Origin: Gaeumannomyces sp. JS-464
Taxonomy: Eukaryota > Ascomycota > Sordariomycetes > Magnaporthales > Magnaporthaceae
NCBI GenBank assembly: GCA_002197995.1
Contig: NGZR01000004.1
Location: 62,001-126,000, forward strand
Length of the DNA stretch: 64,000 nt
Direction of reading: 5' to 3'
Shown here one piece after another: positions 49,931-60,639 of this stretch. A program made the translations under genes and the position numbers. The notes under the pieces are model-generated. The model was not told where the DNA came from. It did no database searches and saw nothing but the letters and a program-made list of their open reading frames with translations. Each line of letters opens with the position of its first letter. Positions within the stretch are counted from its first letter, which is position 1.

Positions 49931-51490
49931 TTTTGCTGGCCCGAGAGGTTGTGCAAGGAGGTTGTGGTGGGGGAGGCGTAACATACGAAAGGGTTTTTTT
50001 TTTTTTCTGTCCCCAGAACGCTGGAGGGGTTTTACTTCATGATACCTTTTTTCCTTCGTTTTCTCGGTCGTCTTTCCGGTTATCATGCGTGGGCCAGCTT
50101 TGTCTTTTGCCCTTGTATTTTTTTTATTACAGGGGGGGAACCGATGGGCTCCTTGTCGTCGATTTGGAAGACATAGACAGGGGCGCTTGGGCGACCAGGA
50201 TCACCAAGCATCTCGGATTCAAATCACAAAAAATAGCCTCGCAACATCGCGGGAGCTGCCTTTTTTTGACCTAACCGGCCGCGGCTTAAATTTTCGAGTG
50301 TGATCCTGTGGAGGGGCTGCGTGCAGGATCATTTCTTCTTCCAACTTGGTTTTGTTCTGGTAGGCATCCATCCGGGCTCTGAGCCGGTCATAGGCGTATC
50401 AGCGTTTGCCCCTGATTCAAACTTCGATCAGTTTCGCAGGAGGATCCCCCCTTCTCGATATTTCAAGGAAGCTTCGCTATGTAAACACAGCTATGAGAGG
50501 AGACATTGCCGCACTTTTACGGGCGGCGAAGTAACGCAACAGTCGTCGTCCATTTCTTCCCGGGACCATTTGGGTTCCTGGCACACGTGAGGCCTCATGC
50601 ATCTTACTATGGCCCTCAGCATTGAGAGGATCAGAAAGAAGACTCACTGTCAATGTATGGGGACGTCTCTCTGGTGATCGCACAAAAGTAACGTTATCTC
50701 GGACCCTTGAAGGGGCTCTGCTCCTAGAGGGGACCCCAAAACAACGGTGCGTGATTGCATGATTACGGAGTGGGTTTTGGCACAGAATCTCACAACTGGC
50801 TATACTATCCAGGCAGGGCGCTGGACGAACTCCATGCCCTCTTGTATCTATCGACGGCTTCGTCCTGCCCGCCACTCATGCCATCATCCGATGCTTTTCC
50901 TACGGGAGGCTAGTGTTCTGGTTGAACGGGAATGATGCGATGCCGAAAGCGATACTTTGGCACCGAATCTATGATTTGTATGGTGTTGCCACGAGCAATG
51001 TGTTCAAGCAAATCTCACAATGTAGCTAGCCTACCTCAATATTCTCCCCCGAAAACCTTTTGCCCCCAAATCTGGATTGAGTGCCAGCCCTGAGCTGCCG
51101 CGGATGCAACCTGAGCTGCAGGCGGTACCAGGGTGGTCAGAGGTGAGTCACAGGGTGGTCACAGGTGATCAGCCTGAGTTAGCGCTTGGCATCGTTTCAT
51201 CACTCGGGTAAACTTGCCACGAGTAAGGCGACAGTGCCATGCTCTGTGCCCCTGAACCCGTCTGGTTCCGGGCTCCAAGCGCACTGGCAGGCGCCTGCAT
51301 CCAGGCATAGCTGCGCAAATCGTCAACCGTTCTCCACCTTCCGCCCTCGAGTTCACCTCAAGACATTCATCGCCCGAAGAACTGTATTTGAGCATTGCGG
51401 CACATAGCCAACCTGATGTTGGCATTCGAGACGTTGGACAGCTTTTAGTGGCTACGTCGCTCTAGCTCTGATCCCAGTGCGAATTCCGGG
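49673..51490. other. Intergenic
   Basis: 3' flank of the AHC1-type gene, then sequence with no recognisable gene. A TTTA microsatellite is listed separately. Confidence 0.5.
49877..49932. repeat. (TTTA)n microsatellite
   Basis: Roughly fourteen near-perfect TTTA units about 200 bases after the AHC1-type stop codon. Confidence 0.93.
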
Positions 51491-52250
51491 ATGCCAGCGC
51501 CCCAAAGCCCGAAGGACTTCCCACAATCCCCGAATTTTCCGACCGAACTCAGATGTGAAATCTGGAATTTCTCGGGCTTGTGCGAACCGCGGGTTCTTAG
51601 CATTTGTTGGCGACCAGGGGGATTTGACAGACGGCAGATTGGTCCACAGACAGCCACAATAAGGGCATTCCTCTCCACCTGCCACGAGAGCCGCGCTTTT
51701 GCTTTAAGCGCCTTTTTTTTAACGAAATGGTGCTTGGCCTCCCAGGGGCGCCGCCTTTGCTGCGATTTAATAGTAAAATAGACATTTTTTACGTCAAGAA
51801 TCTCGTGGCTGGATCCTTGTGCCCGCGCTTCGATCTGATCGGAACCTTGGATTGATCGCAAAGTTACCATCCAGCGTTCGGAACCTCGCATTGGACAGAT
51901 TTGCAATAACGTTGTTTACGCGAAACCTTAGCATCGTTTTCAACCGTTAGACAGAATACGGGACGCCCCAATTGCTCCAAGGCCTTGCTCGGCTCCCCAA
52001 TCTCGAGACAATCGGCTGGGTGTGCGATTGCCAAATTATTTCCAATTTCCAGGATGTTATAAAGCTCGAAGGCTTCGTAGCTTTGGAATGTTTTGACGAT
52101 AATGAGATAGCTACTGTCGAGGAAGTGACAGAAGTAATCAACACACTCGATCTACGTAATTACGGTGTTTCAGAGGACGATATGACCCGTTTGCGTGGAG
52201 TTTCAATGAAGGCCGTGTTGTGCTATAAAGGGAGCAGTGTGAGAACGTAG
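51491..52250 (+). pseudogene. 2EXR-domain protein, broken
   Basis: The start reads FPQSPNFPTELRCEIWNFSG and PRVLSICW, then FLSTCHESRAFALSAFF, the pattern of the fungal 2EXR family. After an eight-T run near 51713-51720 the sequence continues one frame over as PLLRFNSKIDIFYVKNL, the second family motif. Further on, stops interrupt (for example the TAG near 51930), and the end is readable in another frame as LARLPNLETIGWVC to a stop at 52250. At least two frame changes and one stop make it non-functional as printed. The function of 2EXR proteins is unknown. Confidence 0.65.
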
Positions 52251-53036
52251 GGCCGGATGAAAATGGAGGGTGTTAAGGGCGAGGTGACAACAATGCCGGG
52301 CATGGCAATGGGAATGGCAAGCGGGTAGCCGCTGTGAGGCATGTTACGGCTGCGGGTCAAGCAGGGCAACACGTGACTAACTGTTAACCCCGTACATCAC
52401 GTACTCCCCGCACTGGTCTTCGGGCCTTTCGATGTATATAGCAGATGGAAAGGCAGGTAGTGATCAATGTAGTAGGGATTATCGATGATTGGCTTAAAAG
52501 TGTTAAGGGCAGCCTGTAAAAGTGATAGAAGGAACAGGCAATAAATGCAAGTGAGGCCGTGGGTGTACGTACAGGCCTCAAAGCCGGACACTGCGAGTTT
52601 TATAACAACAGGCCTGGGCTCGGGTGCACAAGATTGGAGGGTATGGAACTAAATTTGCGTAAAAAGTTAGGCGGAAATCGTAATTCAAATAGTCGCTATC
52701 CACACACGCGCTGACACCCGACGACGCAATCCGTGCAATGGTCGCAATGTCCGAAGTCCGCAATGCCCCGGGACAGCCAAGGCCTGACCGGGCGCTGGCA
52801 ACGAACCGAAAACCTCCGGTTTAGTGATAGCAAAGTGTAGCGTTATCAAATGGCTCGCTGGCATTGGTAAGGCGTATCCATGGCTTCCAGGTGCATGTGA
52901 ACTGATAGACCCCGCGCCAGTAGGTTTAAAAGCGTTAGGAGGATAAAATTCCCTCCGTATCCTGTAGGCATCGTCTCAGTCCATCCAGTAGCGGCATGGA
53001 AGCGACGGCAATCTAGGTGTTCGGTCGTTTTCTTTA
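52251..53036. other. Intergenic
   Basis: No gene recognised; base composition becomes more AT-rich. Confidence 0.45.
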
Positions 53037-54085
53037 GTCGCCGCCTTTGTATCCACATCCGCCGCTTCTCCCCCCTCTTCTTCATCAGTGTTCAAAACAC
53101 TCCTAGAGGTTGGTCGCCGGGTTCGCGATTCGGTCGCGGAGGGTGTCCAGCAATACCAGCAGCTGCAAATGGAGCTGGCCCGACAGCAAAGTCTCCAGGG
53201 CGGTCCCCAAATGCTCAGTCCTAGCCACAACCAGCCGCTGCCTTACCATCATCTACCATTAAACCACCAGACTTTCCCTTCCCATGTCAAGCCTACGTTG
53301 ACCCCCAGTGTCCGCTTCGGGCCGGCGGCGGGCCCGGCATCGTGGGGCCTCCTTATCCTCCCCGACAAAACCACCCCTCGGCCCACTTTATCCGTCTCCT
53401 CGACGCCATCTTTACCCTCGCCCTGCAGGCCGATGCCTTTTGCACCGCCGACATCTTGACCCCGACCCGCCTCGCCACCGTGTACGGCGAGCTCGGCTAC
53501 GCGCCCGACGACAACCTGCCGTTCCTGCTTTTCCGCCACGCACAGCAGGGGGGCGACGGCTCCCCGCACGCGCGAGTTAACGCGGGCATAGAGATGGCAT
53601 GGCGCATTTTCGGGCTGGAGTATACGGCCGCAACGGCGACGACGGCCCCGGGCCTCACCAGGCGGGGCTTCCGGGCCATGATGGTGCGTGACGGGCTAAT
53701 CTATCCTCCCGGCCAGGCAAAGGCCCACTCCGCCCTCCTCGCACGCCACCGCGACAGGCTTTCTGCCCAGGGAGCGGCGGCGTTCCCCGCTGGCCCCATT
53801 GGGACAGAGTCGCTGATGCCGCCTGGGGTCCCGGCGACGGGAAACGCGGAAACGCAGAGGGTGTACAAGGAGAGGCAGGCTGCTTGGGCGCGGGAATATA
53901 GGTGCCGGTTTGGCGGCGGGCAGGGACAGCAAGGGATCGGGATGGGCGCTGCTGATATGGCCATGGCAATGCAAACGGGGACGTTCCGACATAATGTGAC
54001 GATGGAAGCCATAACCCCGGGCTACAGGGTGCCGAATGGGTGGGGAGGCTACAATTATCATTACACGGGCGGGCTTAACTGGTAG
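53037..54085 (+). CDS. Hypothetical protein, possibly DUF7514-like, frame-broken
   Basis: The frame through 53088 reads VFKTLLEVGRRVRDSVAEGV and a Gln/Pro-rich linker; a one-base frame change between about 53300 and 53340 leads into GPPYPPRQNHPSAHFIRLLD, then LTPTRLATVYGELGYAPDD, IEMAWRIFGLEYTA, LTRRGFRAMMVRDGLIYP and a Gly/Met/Tyr-rich tail to the stop at 54085. The order (Pro-rich linker, helix, VTPEKL-like segment, helical end) recalls fungal DUF7514 proteins, but I am not certain. The start is unresolved: the frame is open upstream to about 53000 without an ATG, and CAG at 53085-53087 could be a splice acceptor. It lies at the border of the degenerate AT-rich block and could be a recent casualty. 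Confidence 0.4.
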
Positions 54086-55542
54086 GAGCCTTTGCGGTGC
54101 TGTTTCAATTTCGCCAAACCCCAGGCAGACATTCCAGATTGAGTCTATGACGACAGTTTCTGCGGGCCATCATCTCGAGGCCATGTAAGCTACCTGTGTT
54201 AGGTATTACTGAATCTGATTTTACACTCTAACCACACTCACTTCTCCCACGCCTCAACCCCTCCCTATTCGGCAATCCAACACGCATCTCAACCTGGCCC
54301 CCCCCCCCCCCCGGATTCCCTCCCCCTACGGAGCCGCCTTCCTGCCCTAAGACCACCACCAAGCCGCAAAGTTAAGCCTCCTCCTGAGCTACATGGCGCC
54401 CGAAGCCCCCGCCTTCAGGCTAATGGTCCCCATCGTTCCACCTAGGAATAAGCCTTCCCAGCCAGCCGTGGCGGTAAGGCCGCACTCGGCAGCAGCGAGC
54501 CCAGGACAGCCCAAAGGGTGATCCGAAGAAGCACGGCCGTCCAAAGGAGCCGACGCTTCCAATTGGCCCAAAAGCTGGACAGGCTGCCTTGGAGGGGGCG
54601 CAGGAATGGGCAGCTCGGATTGGTGTCGATAACCGGGAGCCTGCTTCTTGCCTGCAAAATTGAGGCTCTACAACTTCGAGGCGACGGCTAATCACACTGA
54701 TCAGCGCTTTTGAGGGTGTGTGCATTAGTGCCCATTCACACACGAAAACAAGCTGCTCCGCGTCTTAATCGCCGTCGCCATCCGTGCATGTAGCAGGCTC
54801 CAACCAGCTCGTAGAAGGTTCCAGCCCCTCCTTCCTCGGTCCCTTGGCATCTGACTTTGGCGACATGGCCCGTTTTACCACCCAGTTCATCACTGTAACG
54901 TGCTTGGTGGCTCCCCGTGGCTAGCTAAAGTGTTACGCGTCCAACTTCAGCCCCTACCAGCTTTCGAACCTTAATTTTAATGTAAGCATTCGCGAAGGTT
55001 CATCGCCTGGCTCGTGGTACAAATACAGCAATTATAACCTGGGTGCCGGTATGGTTGTAATCTCCGTCTAATAACCTTCGAGCTATTATTACAACCACCA
55101 CCGATTTTATTATCAGCCTTATTTTAATACGCCTAACCCAAACCCAGAGGAGCTCGCGAGGTTCAAAAAGTAAAAGCGCGACTGGGAGCGAAGAACCGCC
55201 ATTGCATTTTTGTTTGGCAACACCCCAGTTAGCCATCCCCACGTAAGGGCGTAGTTAGGCACTAGTTAAGTGTCCCTTTTTAAAAAAACTCCGCTCCCGG
55301 GTCGTAGGTCCCTTAAATCCTTTAGCTTGGCCTATCCCACATAATAAGCAGTAATAGCTAGCTTAGCGGGTGCCGCTAACAATTTCCCATCGCCGCCGTC
55401 TGTACGAAATGACAGCCTTACAACCCTTTTCGACAACACTTCCCCTGGAAGTCGAAATGTCGAATGCGTCGCATTTCCCGAATGTAATTTGTCCCCCTCC
55501 TCCCATAAGCGATACATTTTAAATTTAAGCTAATTTTAAAAT
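54086..55542. other. Transition into AT-rich block
   Basis: A C run at 54298-54312 is followed by sequence that turns AT-rich from about 54950, full of TTA/TAA/TAT words. No frame with recognisable domains. Probably RIP-altered DNA. Confidence 0.45.
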
Positions 55543-57560
55543 TGCGGCATCGTTTTTATCCACGGCCTTAATGGCCACCCCCAAAAAACGTAAACACATA
55601 GCAGCGGATTTTACTAGCTTTGGGAGCTTCGATCGTAACTAAAGCATTTTAAAGTTATGGTATATAGATATAATGCCGGGATTTAATCGGCGTTAGCGTC
55701 GAATTTGGTTAGGATTAAGGGAGCGGTAACAGCTTTAAATGAGGCTTTAATAAATGAACGAATAACCAAAAAGGTATTTGGTTGCCCCCCTGCAATTTAA
55801 TCATTAACATACGACGAATTTAGCCTAATAAGCAGTGTAATAACGCGACCGACCTTTGGTTTTTATAACTAACAGCATGGGCGGCCTTATCGCCAAGGTA
55901 GTAAGCAGAGCACTCCTAAAACCGAAAAAAAAGAAAAAAAAAAAACAGGAAACAAAAAGCTAATTTTTCGGAAATTCTTGTATTATAACAGGCAATTGTG
56001 GCCATATCCAAAGCCCAAGCCACGCAAATTAACGATTTTCACCTATTATATGGCGCGGTGCGAGGCTTTATTTTCCTTAGCACTCCTTACGGAGGCAGCT
56101 CCATCCTCGGATAAACGCGAATATACATCCTTAAAAAAATGTGCAAGGCCGCTTTTACCGAAATCCCACCCAACCTGGAAAGCGCCCTGCGTGCCGAGTT
56201 AAACGAAACTTTGGATTTGGCTGATAACTTTAGCAAAACTAGCTTTTGCGTAAATTAAACTATCGTGGTTGCGAGTTACTATAAACAGCTAGCAATAGCG
56301 GGGCTCTCTTACCTGTAAGTATTTATGCTTTAAAAAAATTGTTTATTTATGCATTTAAGCATTATCGGATTTTAATCCTTATATTGCCCGATAGGTCGTT
56401 GGTAAATAGGAATCCTATATCGTATATGCAAAGGTGAATCCCCCAAAACCCATTCATGCGATACACCAAACATGGTTCGGTTTAAAAATATCAAAAATGG
56501 GAATTTCCACAAACTTATCATTTTTTGCTAAAGTAGGAAATACGCTTTATAAAAGGTTAGGCCGCTTTCTTTTCGAATACGCATTTTATTACCAGTTTTT
56601 TATAGCAACTGGATATTTTTTTATATCTCCTATTAATCATTACTAAGCAAACAGTTAATAAGATTATTTTCACTGCTTACGGCTTTTTTATCACTTTGGT
56701 CCACTAATGCAACGAAATTTAGGCTAACGGGTTGCAATAATATCGTAAAGCTTAATGGAAAAGCAAACGCATTTATGTTCGCTAAAAGGTTTGGCCAGCC
56801 AGAATGGCACGTCGGTCGCCTTATGGCTGCTTATAATAACGAGCAACGCACTTTTAACCTCCAGCAATTCCTGGAAAAGGCTTTCGAAGAAGAAAGTCGA
56901 AGGTATTTCCGTGGTCATTTTACACCCACCCACCGCATAAGGCATACCTAACGTATAAAATAGGCAGAGCTTGTTGCAAAGGATATTTAACCTGATTGTT
57001 AGCCACCTGGTTAATAAGTGGGGCTTCCCTTTTAGCTTGCATAGCGCAATGAGATTTCCACAGGGCTCGGATCCTATGGTCCGCTCCATCGCATCGTTTA
57101 TAAATAATTACCACGAAAAAATCTTCCAACAGCTGCATTTTTTTCCCTATACCGAATAGCAGCAAGCACTTTTCCAATCGATACTAAAAAATAACCAAAA
57201 GCAGCATCGACCGCGATTTGAATACCAGCCGTACTATGCTCTACTAGTTTGCTATAAACGGCGTTACCCACCTAATACCAAGTTTGGTTAATATCGGGTT
57301 TAACGTAAACGATACCGAATCTAACGGAAAAACGCCGCTGCATTTCGCCGTCATTTGCAACCAGTACAAGGTTGTACGGTATTTAATTAAGGAGTGCAGG
57401 GCTAATATTTATGCCAAAGCCTTACCTAGTATGCTGCTTTGGAATTAGTCGCTAATTATTAACTGGGATAACGACGCGGCGGACCACGCGGCGCGCGTAG
57501 CGTTTAAGCGCAAAATCGTTAAACTTTTAGCGAGGTATATAAACTTAGCGCAAATTTAAA
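55543..57560 (+). pseudogene. RIP-damaged alpha/beta-hydrolase plus ankyrin-repeat relic
   Basis: The pieces read in order on the plus strand. CGIVFIHGLNGHPQKT at 55543 is the usual beginning of DUF676-like hydrolases found at the N-terminus of large fungal ankyrin or NLR-type proteins. RDRPLVFITNSMGGLIAKVV at about 55846 is the nucleophile-elbow region, with N where the family has H in the GHSMGG-type motif. After a likely intron, GFIFLSTPYGGSS at about 56066 matches the GTPHRGS block, followed by LDLADNFSK and ASYYKQL. Near 57283-57430, NGKTPLHFAVICNQYKVV and RYLIKECRANIYAK are ankyrin repeats. Stops (TAA/TAG) interrupt where Trp or Gln codons are expected, as RIP would cause. Between 56320 and 57280 I could not read a domain; an NTPase may have been there. 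Not functional. Confidence 0.6.
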
Positions 57561-57839
57561 ACCGGCTGGCAAAAAGAACGCTGGAAACTTTAAAAAAAAT
57601 CTGGATGCTAATATCATTATTGTATTTTAGGGAGGTATTTCTGGAAATTTAAAAACGAAAGCCCAAATTTGTTTTGGAATGCACCGTAGTAATACTAATA
57701 GTAGGAATATTTATTAACGCCGGCTAAGCTGGTTTTCCGTACTGCAGCTGCACGTGGGGCATACGGCGCGCTATTCTAATTTACGTAAATTTATAACGGA
57801 TTAACCGTCCTGGGCCGGGCTTAAAGCGGCGTTCGGAAT

Positions 57840-58250
57840 TTCCTTACGTTTTACCCCAAAGCTAACAAGCCAATGCGTTTCTCTCGAGGTTAGGCTTACC
57901 TTCGAATCGACACGTTGGAAGAATGTCTTTTCGTTAATGCTCGATTTGCCACTTTCCCCATTCGAGTCCTCCCAATCCGATAATGCAACGGCTAATAGCC
58001 GCACGCACCGGCCACGGGGATTTCGACTGGTACCACCGAAAGTTCCAACACGAAGACGATAACCCGTGCCGTTGCGGGCGAAATAAGTCCCCTTCCCACC
58101 CTGTATTTTGCAGCTGGCTAGGGCGGCAAAAAACAAATGGCTATAGCGGACCCTCCCCGGCCTTCGATAGGCCCGGATATTGGAAACGGCTTTTCCAAAA
58201 GCCCTCCTCTTTTTGCTTCGTTCGTTAAAACCACCAACTACTACATATCG
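57840..58250 (+). mobile_element. 3' end of a Tad-like LINE (copy A)
   Basis: The frame from 57983 reads RLIAARTGHGDFDWYHRKF, then CRCGRNKSPSHPVFC, the Cys/His motif that closes ORF2 after RNase H in Tad1-clade elements. The part upstream is frame-broken. No reverse transcriptase is found to its left, so copy A is truncated or buried in the AT-rich block. Confidence 0.65.
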
Positions 58251-58668
58251 CCGGACGATAACAACAGGGCCCAAAAAGCCTATACTTAACCTTTTCCTTT
58301 GTACTATTAGGATTACAATAGGCTCGTTAATCCCCCGCACTTTAGGCCGGGCCCAAGGGAGGTCCCGAAAACCCCCTCCCCCGCCAAACCCGGCTTTACC
58401 CCTTTTCCGGCATACCCGCCGGCCAACAGCATCACTACCACCCGCAGCGCTTTACAACGCCCCGGCGTATTTTTACGCCCTATTATCGATTGCCCGCTTA
58501 CTAACAAGGAGCGCCGGAATGCGGCCCGACCCCCGTGTGCTTTCGGGTTTAATTTGTTAGCCGCCTTATAGCAGCATATAGCCTAGTGTTAAGCTTAGGT
58601 AGCGCTAGCACGTCATATGCCCTTGGGAGGCAAGGACTGGTAAATCCCGATTACTAACGTTAAATATA

Positions 58669-58690
58669 CTCTCTTTCTCTCTCTCTCTCC
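58669..58690. repeat. (CT)n tract at the LINE junction
   Basis: CT-rich dinucleotide run between the 3' end of LINE copy A and the first coding part of copy B; may mark the junction of the two elements. Confidence 0.8.
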
Positions 58691-58962
58691 ACACACCTTT
58701 TTCGAATTCACCAATTTTGGCATTGCGCTGTTAGTGCACACTGCCAAATTGCATACAAATCCTTAACACCCGCCAATTAGCGACCCAACACCAATAACCA
58801 CGCCCGCCAACGGCGCTGGCGACGGCAACATGCCGTTGCCAACAGCCCCCCTTCGGCCAATAGGGTGGCGCGCGCCCTCCTCGTCGGCCCAACGGCCCGG
58901 AGGAACGCGTCGCTGCCACCCGGGCCCCCCGCGCGTCAGCGCACCCGACCACGCCGTCCCCG

Positions 58963-60632
58963 TTGCGGAATTCGCAACACCCAACAGGGCCCGTTCAGGG
59001 CCAGGAAGGCACCCACGACGGCAGCACCGGCACAGGTGCCCCTTTCCTTTCTTTTCCCCTCCCTTCCCACCCCCGGCCTACGCGCCCACCCCTCGGGTCG
59101 GCTGCGGCGGCCGCGGAGGAAATTGTTGCGAGTTACAGCCGCAAGCAACAGCAAACGGCTTTAATTTGCACAACCCTCGCCCGCTCTATCGACGCCGGCA
59201 TCGCTTCCCTCCCACTGGAGGCAATCCCCGAAGCCAACGGCTGGAAGGATTGTTTTATCGAATACGCCAAACAAGCCCTTTTCGGCCTGCCAACGCCGGC
59301 CCAAAGGGAAAGAAACCCCTACGGGGCCCCGGAACCTTACGCGCCTAACCCGCAACGCCCGCCCCCGACCACTTACGCGGCGGCGGCCCGAACAGGGCTC
59401 CAGCAGCCCCAGCAACCCGCACAGGCTTTAAAAACCGTGCACCCCGGGAGCCCCGCCCTCCCGCCCGGCCCAAAGCCGATTTCCGGGTTTTTGTTAAAAT
59501 CCCGGAGGAAAAACAGGCTTGGGCCAACCAACAAACGGGCTTTAGTATTCGCAAAGCCCTTGCCGATAGCAGGGACCTGCCGTTTACGACAGCCGACGTC
59601 CCGGAAGCTTATCGAACCCCTACTGGGTTCGTGCTAAAAGCAAAAACGGCGGATATCCAAAGCCGGCTTTTGCAGCATCGATCCGAATTAGGCCGTTTAT
59701 ATAACGCCGAAAGGATCGAAAAGCCCGAAATCTGGTTTAACTACGTGATTTCCGGATGCCCCACGTCCTTAACGAACGGCCTCGGACAAAGCGTCCCGGT
59801 ATCGGAAAGCTGGTCCGGGAGGAAGTCGAAGCCCAAAAGGGCTAAAGCCAGTAAGCGTTAAGCCTCCGGGGCCGGCGCTAATTACCAAGGCGTATATTAT
59901 GGATTATATCCTTTTACACGCGCGTAACCGGGTTTACTTTGGGGGATTACGTTTTTTTACGCCGCGTACAACGACACCCGCCGGTTACGCAACATACCCC
60001 CGGCTGCCACGGCTTTCACGTGGCTCGCAACTGTGCCCGGGCCGATAGGTGCCTCCGGTGCGGGAAAGTGAACGACGGCCGGCACGCATCGCCGTGCACG
60101 GCCCTTCCGCAATGCGCAAACTGTTCGGGCCCGTACCCAGCCGACCACCCGAACTGCCCTATAAAGCCTGTACGGGTAAACGGAGTGCTAAAGCATTTAA
60201 CCCGTGGGGAAAAAGCGCGGTTAGGAAATTAGGGGCACAAGCCTACCGGGCGGCGGTAAAAAGGTGGAAGCCGCCGCTGCCGCCGCCACCGCCGCGGCCG
60301 CCGCGGCCGCCACCGCCAACGCCCTTCCTGCAACCGCGGTTACTACGGACAATTCCGTTGTAACCGTTACCGCTAATGCCAATCCCGCGGCCGGTACCGG
60401 TAACGCCGCTGCTTCCGTTACCCCCGCCGCCGCCGCCGTTCCTGCCGCTGCTGCCACCGCCGACGCTGCCGAGGTAAGCCCGGCAGATCCGCTGGCCCCC
60501 GAGGGCGCGGCCCGTACGGCCGGCAAGGGAAGGCACCCTGCCAAAAGGCTTAGGGTTAGTTTTAACAACCAATACGAAGTACTGGCGGATATGGAACTGG
60601 ACCTCCCGAGCCCGAAGGGGCTATCGAAATAA
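58963..60632 (+). pseudogene. LINE ORF1 (gag-like), frame-broken
   Basis: Three frames share the gene. The first part reads AIASLPLEAIPEANGWKDCF and YAKQALFGLP, then a Pro/Ala/Gln linker. The next piece, to 59861, has TADIQSRLLQHRSELGRLY and a YVISGCPTSL segment. From 59939 follows the nucleic-acid-binding part CHGFHVARNC, CLRCGKVNDGRHASPC and CANCSGPYPADHPNC, three CCHC-like knuckles, then GVLKHLTRGEK. A final Ala/Thr/Pro-rich piece ends at 60632. ORF1 proteins bind element RNA. Confidence 0.65.
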
Positions 60633-60639
60633 CCGGAAA

